This document shows, piece by piece, positions 13,678 through 18,253 of a DNA stretch of 18,253 bases; position 1 is the first letter of the stretch, and every line of letters begins with the position of its first letter. Source of the DNA: an uncultured Caryophanales bacterium. GTDB taxonomy: Bacteria > Bacillota_I > Bacilli_A > RF39 > UBA660. The stretch lies in NCBI GenBank assembly GCA_947168625.1, contig CAMVMQ010000008.1:1-18253 (forward strand). Reading direction: 5' to 3'. The notes under the pieces are model-generated. The model was not told where the DNA came from and searched no databases. It saw only the letters and a program-made list of their open reading frames with translations. A program made the position numbers and the translations under genes.

Positions 13678-14436
13678 ATGGAAAAGATTAAAATACTAAT
13701 GATTGATGATAATGTCAATTTAGTGGGAATGGTTGAGGATTATTTTGAAGATAGTTCGCGTATTGAAATTGTAGGTAAAGCATTTGACGGTGAAGAAGGA
13801 CTGGAAATTATAAGGGAAGGCAATTTAAAATATGATCTAATTATACTTGATTTAATTATGCCAAAGAAAGATGGTATGGGTGTTCTAAAAGAACTTAAAA
13901 AAGAAAATAGAAATGAAAATATTATTGTATGTACTTCTTATAATGCTCCTGATACGATTAGGAAAGTAAGTGAATATGGGATAAACTACTATATATTAAA
14001 ACCTTTTAGTTTAGCTGATTTAGAAGAGAAGATTTTGGAGTCTTTTGATGATGCAAAGAGTTCTAGGAGTATTAATCTTTTTAGTAGTAATCTTCAGATA
14101 TCTATTAGTAATATGCTTCATGAACTTGGGATGCCTTCTCATATAAAAGGGTATCAATATATTAGAGAAGCTATATCAATGGTATATACTAGTCCGGATA
14201 TGGTAGGGGGTATAACTAAGGAATTATATCCTGAACTAGCGAAAAAATTTGATACTACAGTATCAAGAGTTGAGAGAGCTATTAGACATGCCATTGAGGT
14301 ATCTTGGAATAGAGGAGATTTAGATTTTATGGAAGAGGTTTTTGGGCATAGTGTTGATATTGATAAAGCAAAGCCTACTAACTCGGAGTTTATTGTAACT
14401 GTAGCTGATAAACTTAGATTAGAACAATATGCATAA
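13678..14436 (+). CDS. spo0A: Sporulation response regulator Spo0A
   Basis: Spo0A is the master transcription factor for entry into sporulation, activated by phosphorylation. The 252-residue protein has a receiver domain (about 1-125) with the acidic pair Asp10-Asp11, phospho-acceptor Asp58 in LIILDLIMPKKDG, the switch Thr in VCTSYN, and the conserved Lys in YYILKPF. After a linker, the DNA-binding effector domain is strongly conserved: IKGYQYIREAISMVY, ITKELYPELAKKF, TTVSRVERAIRHAIEVSW and AKPTNSEFIVTVADKLRLE. These recognise the 0A box. An AAGG ribosome binding site (13667-13670) precedes the ATG by seven bases. The gene is monocistronic, between the terminators at 13566 and 14434. Usual neighbours in Bacillus such as spoIVB are absent from this window. 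Confidence 0.98.
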   Translation: MEKIKILMIDDNVNLVGMVEDYFEDSSRIEIVGKAFDGEEGLEIIREGNLKYDLIILDLIMPKKDGMGVLKELKKENRNENIIVCTSYNAPDTIRKVSEYGINYYILKPFSLADLEEKILESFDDAKSSRSINLFSSNLQISISNMLHELGMPSHIKGYQYIREAISMVYTSPDMVGGITKELYPELAKKFDTTVSRVERAIRHAIEVSWNRGDLDFMEEVFGHSVDIDKAKPTNSEFIVTVADKLRLEQYA

Positions 14437-14481
14437 ATAATTAAAAAGATACTTATTGATAAGCATCTTTTTAATTATTTA
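14434..14481 (+). terminator. Long hairpin terminator after spo0A
   Basis: A perfect 17-bp arm pair (14434-14450 with 14465-14481) continues past one A-C mismatch into CTTAT-TG-ATAAG. It starts on the spo0A stop codon. The core stem plus the T-rich 3' arm fits intrinsic termination; the symmetry would also work on the - strand. Confidence 0.8.
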
Positions 14482-14509
14482 TAATTAGAAGAAAAATTTA
14501 TATTATAAC

Positions 14510-14538
14510 TTGAAATATTTTTCAATATATTATATTAT
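14510..14538 (+). promoter_or_regulatory. Promoter of the SH3b-protein gene
   Basis: TTGAAA (14510-14515), 17-base spacer, TATTAT (14533-14538). The ribosome binding site AGGAGG lies directly after it at 14545-14550. Confidence 0.62.
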
Positions 14539-14557
14539 TATGGTAGGAGGTATCAGT

Positions 14558-15628
14558 ATGGATGATATTGAAAAAGAAATTGAGAATGAGGAATTAAAGT
14601 TAGACGAAAATGAAGATATAATGGAGGATAAAGTGATTAGAAACAGTAGATTTGGACGTAATGATAAAAATAAAAAGAATATTTTTATTATTTTACTTGG
14701 AGTTGCTTTATTACTTGTAATTGGAGTAGTTATTTTGTTTACTATTGATAAAAGTGAAAAGACTAATGATAAAGATAGTAATAATAACAAAGAAGAAAGT
14801 AGTGTTGTTAATGGTGAAGGAGAAGATACTAAGGGAAGTAAGTTTTCTTATGTTTCATGTGATGATAATACTTCTCTTCTTAATGTTCGAAACTCTATTA
14901 ATGGGGATGTAATTGATGGACTTTCTTGTTTTAAGGAAGTAGAAGTTTTAGAAGAAACTGAAGGAACAGATAGTTGTAATAAATGGTACAGAGTTAGTTA
15001 TCAAAGACATGCTAAATCTTATACTGGTTATGTATGTTCTAAATACATTAAGGAATCTTCATTAGATAGTTCTTCTTTAAAGAAAATGAAAGAAGTTATT
15101 GATAAGGCTAATAAATATTATGAAGATAATCAGACTTTAGTTTATTGTGGGGATACTACTGGTACTAAAACAATTAAGATAGATACTGATGGAGCAACTT
15201 TTGATGGTGTTTATGCTAAATCAAAGTTTAAAACAATAGATGAATTAAAGGAATATTTACTAACATTTTTGGATGAATCTTTAATTAAAGTCAAATTAGA
15301 ATTAGGTGACATTGATAATCCAAAGATGTATGATAACTACTATGAAATAGATGGTAATTTGTATTGTCGTAATTACTCTGGTAAGGGATGGATAACTTAT
15401 TATACTGGAAATTATGATATTGAAGTAGTAAGTGATAATACTGATAAAGTTGCTTTAAGAATTGTATACGAATATATTGACAGTGATAAGCTTACTGATG
15501 ATAGTAGATGTTCTGTCAATAGTCTAAATAATTGTTTAAATAGCAATTTTAAATATGTACTAGGAGATATTACTTTAGTTAAAGATAATGGTAATTATAT
15601 TGTTCGTAATATGACTTTTCATGATTAA
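14558..15628 (+). CDS. Membrane-anchored, cysteine-rich extracytoplasmic SH3b-domain protein
   Basis: This 356-residue protein of unknown role has an acidic N-terminal cytoplasmic segment (1-29), a basic stretch, a membrane helix at about residues 42-63 (IFIILLGVALLLVIGVVILF) and then an extracytoplasmic part. After an Asn/Glu-rich linker comes a probable bacterial SH3 domain: SLLNVRNSINGDVIDGL through WYRVSY and GYVCSKYIKE, a fold often used to bind cell-wall peptides. The last 170 residues are not recognised. The outer part contains eight Cys, some in pairs around the SH3b fold, which is unusual for a low-GC Firmicute and suggests disulfides or metal binding. ATG 14558 is chosen because AGGAGG lies seven bases before it; an upstream in-frame ATG at 14510 overlaps the promoter. 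Transcribed alone, next to spo0A. Confidence 0.75.
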   Translation: MDDIEKEIENEELKLDENEDIMEDKVIRNSRFGRNDKNKKNIFIILLGVALLLVIGVVILFTIDKSEKTNDKDSNNNKEESSVVNGEGEDTKGSKFSYVSCDDNTSLLNVRNSINGDVIDGLSCFKEVEVLEETEGTDSCNKWYRVSYQRHAKSYTGYVCSKYIKESSLDSSSLKKMKEVIDKANKYYEDNQTLVYCGDTTGTKTIKIDTDGATFDGVYAKSKFKTIDELKEYLLTFLDESLIKVKLELGDIDNPKMYDNYYEIDGNLYCRNYSGKGWITYYTGNYDIEVVSDNTDKVALRIVYEYIDSDKLTDDSRCSVNSLNNCLNSNFKYVLGDITLVKDNGNYIVRNMTFHD

Positions 15629-15647
15629 ACTTATATTTGCATCATGA
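15619..15647 (+). other. Weak inverted repeat after the SH3b-protein gene
   Basis: TCATGAT (15619-15625) and ATCATGA (15641-15647) could form a 7-bp stem with a 15-base loop around the stop codon. There is no T-tract immediately after it, only an AT-rich stretch, so termination here would be inefficient. Confidence 0.3.
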
Positions 15648-15702
15648 TAAACAAAATTTATTATTTTTATAGATAATTTTAGAATAATAATTAGTTATTA
15701 CA

Positions 15703-15732
15703 TTAAAATATTCATCTGGTGTAAATTATAAT
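15703..15732 (+). promoter_or_regulatory. Candidate promoter for an intergenic small RNA
   Basis: A perfect TATAAT (15727-15732) has TTAAAA (15703-15708) 18 bases upstream. No open reading frame of useful length follows before the terminator at 15798, only a hairpin-rich stretch. Confidence 0.45.
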
Positions 15733-15738
15733 AAGTAC

Positions 15739-15835
15739 TAGAATATGGAGAATTAACGATAGTTAATTCGGGTTAGCGAATAGCGTATAAAAAATAAAAA
15801 AATATATCAAAAAATACTTGATATATTTTTATTTT
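15739..15835 (+). ncRNA. Candidate small non-coding RNA of about 97 nt
   Basis: The stretch between a TATAAT promoter and a strong terminator has no plausible gene. It holds a perfect 8-bp hairpin, GAATTAAC-GATA-GTTAATTC (15750-15769), then a locally GC-richer block, GGGTTAGCGAATAGCG, that could pair alternatively with the hairpin's 3' arm (TTCG 15767-15770 with CGAA 15777-15780), then an A-rich run and the terminator. I could not match it to any riboswitch or RNA family I know. It may be a free small RNA, or a leader that terminates before lon. Confidence 0.4.
15798..15835 (+). terminator. Intrinsic terminator upstream of the lon promoter
   Basis: AAAAATATATCAA (15798-15810) pairs exactly with TTGATATATTTTT (15818-15830) around a seven-base loop, continuing into ATTTT. 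The 3' arm also supplies TTGATA, the -35 of the next promoter. Confidence 0.8.
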
Positions 15836-15845
15836 ATGATAATAT
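15818..15845 (+). promoter_or_regulatory. Promoter of the lon leader
   Basis: TTGATA (15818-15823), 16-base spacer, TAATAT (15840-15845) preceded by an extended TG at 15837-15838. Transcription would begin near 15852, leaving a leader of roughly 75 nt before lon. Confidence 0.55.
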
Positions 15846-15867
15846 AAATACTCAAGGAAAGGAAGTG

Positions 15868-15882
15868 ATGTATCCAATATAA
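15868..15882 (+). CDS. Candidate leader mini-ORF (4 residues, MYPI) upstream of lon
   Basis: ATG TAT CCA ATA TAA is preceded by AAGGA (15854-15858) at nine-base spacing and a second purine-rich GGAAG, a better ribosome binding site than many genes in this window have. The mini-ORF occupies the 5' arm of the hairpin at 15870-15903. A ribosome on it would block that hairpin, so a role in attenuation is possible. With four codons plus the stop, chance occurrence is also possible. Confidence 0.35.
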   Translation: MYPI

Positions 15883-15909
15883 TTTGTATATTTTATTGGG
15901 TACTTTTTT
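15870..15909 (+). promoter_or_regulatory. Terminator-like hairpin in the lon leader (possible attenuator)
   Basis: GTATCCAATA (15870-15879) pairs with TATTGGGTAC (15894-15903), 10 bp with one G-U, around a 14-base loop, followed directly by six T's (15904-15909). It sits 16 bases before the lon start codon and just upstream of its GGAGG, so it could stop transcription before lon unless relieved. Confidence 0.5.
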
Positions 15910-15925
15910 ACTTGGAGGCGTTATT

Positions 15926-18220
15926 ATGACTATTACTAACTTACCGATAATTTACTTAAGAAACGAAGTTTTACTTCCTTTTAATGATATTAGGTTAGAA
16001 TTTACTACTGATAAGGATAAAGAGGTTCTTATTGATGCTGAAAAGTATCATGATGGTCATCTTCTTTTAGTTAATTTAATAGATAGATTAGAGGAAAATC
16101 CTGATCTTAATAGTTTACCTAAATATGCTATTTTAGGTAAAATTAAGTCTAAAATAGTTCTTCCTAACGGAACAATTAGAGTAGTTATAACTGGCATTGA
16201 TAGGGTTGAAATAGTTAATTATGTTGAAACAGATAGTGGTATTAGTTCTTTTGTTATTCCAACAAAAGAGTATGATTATAATGAGGTAGAAGCTAGTGCT
16301 TTAAAAAGGGTTTTATATCGTAAATTAGATGAATATATTGATATTTCTTCTTATATGTCTAATACTGTACTTGGAAGAATTAGTGATGTAAAAAGTATTA
16401 GTAAGCTATCTGATATTATTGTCTCTGAACTACCTTTAGATTATATGGAATTAATTAAATATGTTGAAATGGTTAATCCAATGGATAGAATTAGAAAGAT
16501 TATTTCTGATTTAACGAAAGAAATAGAGACAGTTAAGTTAGAAAATGAGATAGAGGACTCTCTTAAGGTTAAGATGGAGGAAGAACAAAGAGAGTATATG
16601 TTAAAAGAAAAGATTAAACTTATTAAAGAAGAACTTGGTGAGGTTGATATAAAGGAAGATGATATTAATAAGATTAGAAAAAGAATGAGTGAACTTAGTC
16701 TTCCTAGTAATATTATTCGAAGACTTAATGAGGAAATTGATAGGTATTCTCTTACTAGTCCTGCATCTCCTGAAGTTACCACTATTAGAACATATATTGA
16801 TTGGCTTCTATCTCTTCCTTGGAATAATGAATCTGAAGATATTACTGATGTTAAGAGGATAGAGGAGACTCTTAATTCTTCTCATTTTGGGTTAGAGACT
16901 GTTAAGAAAAGAATTATTGAATATATTGCTGTTAAGAAGAAGACTAATTCTTCATCTAGTCCAATTATTTGTTTAGTTGGGCCACCCGGTGTTGGTAAGA
17001 CTTCTCTTGCTAGTTCGATAGCAAAGGCTTTGGGAAGAGATTTTGTTAAGGTGTCTTTAGGTGGTATTAATGATGAGGCTGAGATATTAGGACATAGAAG
17101 AACTTATGTTGGGGCTTCTCCTGGTAAGATTATTCAGCAAATGAAGAAAGCTAAAACAATGAATCCTGTTTTCCTTATTGATGAGGTTGATAAACTTACC
17201 AAAGACTATAAAGGAGATCCTGCTTCTGCACTATTAGAAATATTAGATAGAGAGCAGAATAATAAGTTTTGTGATAATTATATTGAAGAAGAATTTGATT
17301 TATCAAAGGTGCTTTTTATACTTACGGCAAACAATATATCTAGTGTTCCATCTCCTCTTTTAGATAGGCTTGAGATTATTGAACTGTCAAGTTATACAAT
17401 ATATGAGAAAATTAATATTGCTAAGGGACATTTAATACCTATTTTGCTTGATGAATATAGGGTAAAGAATATTAAATTTACTGATGAGGCTATTGAAAAG
17501 ATTATTACTTCTTATACAAAAGAAGCAGGTGCTAGAGATTTATATCGTCAAATAGATTCAATTATTCGTAAGGCTATTATCTCAGGTAATAAGAATAAGA
17601 AATGTGAAATTGGTGTTGGCGATGTAGAGATGTATCTTGGACCTCTTAAATATAATTTGACTGCTAATGATGAGAATAATAAGACTGGTATTATAAATGG
17701 TCTTGCTTATACGTATTATGGTGGCTCTATTCTTAAGGTTACTTGTACTTTGTATCCTGGTAAGGGAAATGTTACTTTAACTGGAGCATTGGGAGAGGTT
17801 ATAAAGGAAAGTATTTATATTGCACTATCATATATTAAGGCTAATAATTCTAGATTTAAAATAGATTATAAGATTTTTGAAGAGAGTGATTTTCATTTTC
17901 ATATAGAAGAGGGTAGTACTCCTAAAGATGGTCCATCAGCAGGTGTTACGATTGTTACCGCTATTCTTAGTTTGCTAAAGAATAAAATTATTAGTAATAA
18001 AGTATCAATGACTGGAGAAATTACTTTGAGAGGTAAAATATTACCTGTAGGTGGTCTTAAAGAAAAACTTATAAGTGCTGTTACTAATGGTATTGATACT
18101 GTTTATTTACCACTTGGTTCTTCAAAAGATTTAGCGGGTCTTCCAAGTGAGGTTAAAGATAAACTTAATATTATTTTAGTTGAAGACTATGAAGATGTTT
18201 ATAAAGAATTATTTAAATAA
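15926..18220 (+). CDS. lon: ATP-dependent Lon protease (LonA type)
   Basis: Lon is a cytoplasmic hexameric AAA+ serine protease that degrades misfolded and regulatory proteins. The 764-residue protein has the N-terminal substrate-binding domain (from LPIIYLRNEVLLPF), a coiled-coil linker (about 200-260), the AAA+ module with Walker A GPPGVGKTS (352-360) and Walker B FLIDEVDK (Asp419-Glu420), and the protease domain with catalytic Ser671 in KDGPSAGV and Lys714 in GGLKEKL. The Ser-Lys spacing of 43 equals that of E. coli Lon (679/722). The N-domain makes it LonA, not the sporulation-specific LonB. ATG 15926 follows GGAGG (15914-15918) by seven bases; an upstream TTG at 15884 lies in the leader hairpin. 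The clpX and engB genes that often flank lon are not seen. Confidence 0.97.
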   Translation: MTITNLPIIYLRNEVLLPFNDIRLEFTTDKDKEVLIDAEKYHDGHLLLVNLIDRLEENPDLNSLPKYAILGKIKSKIVLPNGTIRVVITGIDRVEIVNYVETDSGISSFVIPTKEYDYNEVEASALKRVLYRKLDEYIDISSYMSNTVLGRISDVKSISKLSDIIVSELPLDYMELIKYVEMVNPMDRIRKIISDLTKEIETVKLENEIEDSLKVKMEEEQREYMLKEKIKLIKEELGEVDIKEDDINKIRKRMSELSLPSNIIRRLNEEIDRYSLTSPASPEVTTIRTYIDWLLSLPWNNESEDITDVKRIEETLNSSHFGLETVKKRIIEYIAVKKKTNSSSSPIICLVGPPGVGKTSLASSIAKALGRDFVKVSLGGINDEAEILGHRRTYVGASPGKIIQQMKKAKTMNPVFLIDEVDKLTKDYKGDPASALLEILDREQNNKFCDNYIEEEFDLSKVLFILTANNISSVPSPLLDRLEIIELSSYTIYEKINIAKGHLIPILLDEYRVKNIKFTDEAIEKIITSYTKEAGARDLYRQIDSIIRKAIISGNKNKKCEIGVGDVEMYLGPLKYNLTANDENNKTGIINGLAYTYYGGSILKVTCTLYPGKGNVTLTGALGEVIKESIYIALSYIKANNSRFKIDYKIFEESDFHFHIEEGSTPKDGPSAGVTIVTAILSLLKNKIISNKVSMTGEITLRGKILPVGGLKEKLISAVTNGIDTVYLPLGSSKDLAGLPSEVKDKLNIILVEDYEDVYKELFK

Positions 18221-18253
18221 AAATTACTGAGATTGCTCCTCAGTAATTTTATT
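18220..18253 (+). terminator. Terminator after lon
   Basis: AAAATTACTGAG (18220-18231) pairs exactly with CTCAGTAATTTT (18239-18250) around a seven-base loop; its T-tract runs to the window edge. Confidence 0.87.

Overview
This 18.25 kb window is a very AT-rich, gene-dense chromosomal segment. Almost every gene lies on the + strand, and several pairs overlap. The gene set (hrcA-type heat-shock cluster grpE/dnaK/dnaJ, Spo0A, SpoIIP, a CotS/YutH-like coat protein, a class B sortase, a BspA-type surface protein, LonA) points to an uncultured, endospore-lineage, low-GC Firmicutes bacterium. It is probably a gut Bacilli/Erysipelotrichia/RF39-like relative; that placement is inference, as no rRNA is present. 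TGA serves as a stop (rsmE) and TGG encodes Trp, so the standard bacterial code applies, not the Mycoplasma code. No mobile element, CRISPR array, tRNA or rRNA was seen.

Layout. 1-3753: the chaperone operon, with grpE cut by the window edge, a 78-aa membrane protein, dnaK, an intergenic hairpin, dnaJ and a terminator. 3764-5633: a monocistronic secreted protein with a TasA/SipW-type N-terminus and nine 26-residue BspA repeats, closed by two tandem terminators. 5639-8056: class B sortase, rsmE and an acidic single-pass membrane protein. 8055-9430: spoIIP with a small overlapping membrane-protein gene. 9451-10627: a NifU-domain protein facing a CotS/YutH-like gene, the only - strand gene. 10668-13601: pgk, a YbhN/MprF-type flippase-like protein and a divergent triosephosphate isomerase, all overlapping. 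13617-14481: spo0A behind a perfect 0A box. 14510-15628: a cysteine-rich extracytoplasmic SH3b protein. 15629-15925: a regulatory-looking intergenic stretch with a candidate small RNA and a lon leader carrying a five-codon mini-ORF (four residues plus stop) inside a terminator hairpin. 15926-18253: lonA and its terminator.

How it fits together. Protein quality control brackets the window (GrpE/DnaK/DnaJ and Lon). Sporulation genes lie in between (spo0A as master regulator, spoIIP for engulfment, a coat-like protein), alongside surface and envelope functions (sortase, BspA-type adhesin, flippase, SH3b protein) and two glycolytic enzymes. The points most worth a second look are the lon leader, the unassigned small RNA just upstream of it, the 0A box at spo0A, the divergent TPI coupled to a flippase-like gene, the membrane protein inserted between grpE and dnaK, and the surface protein next to a sortase but lacking an obvious sorting signal.
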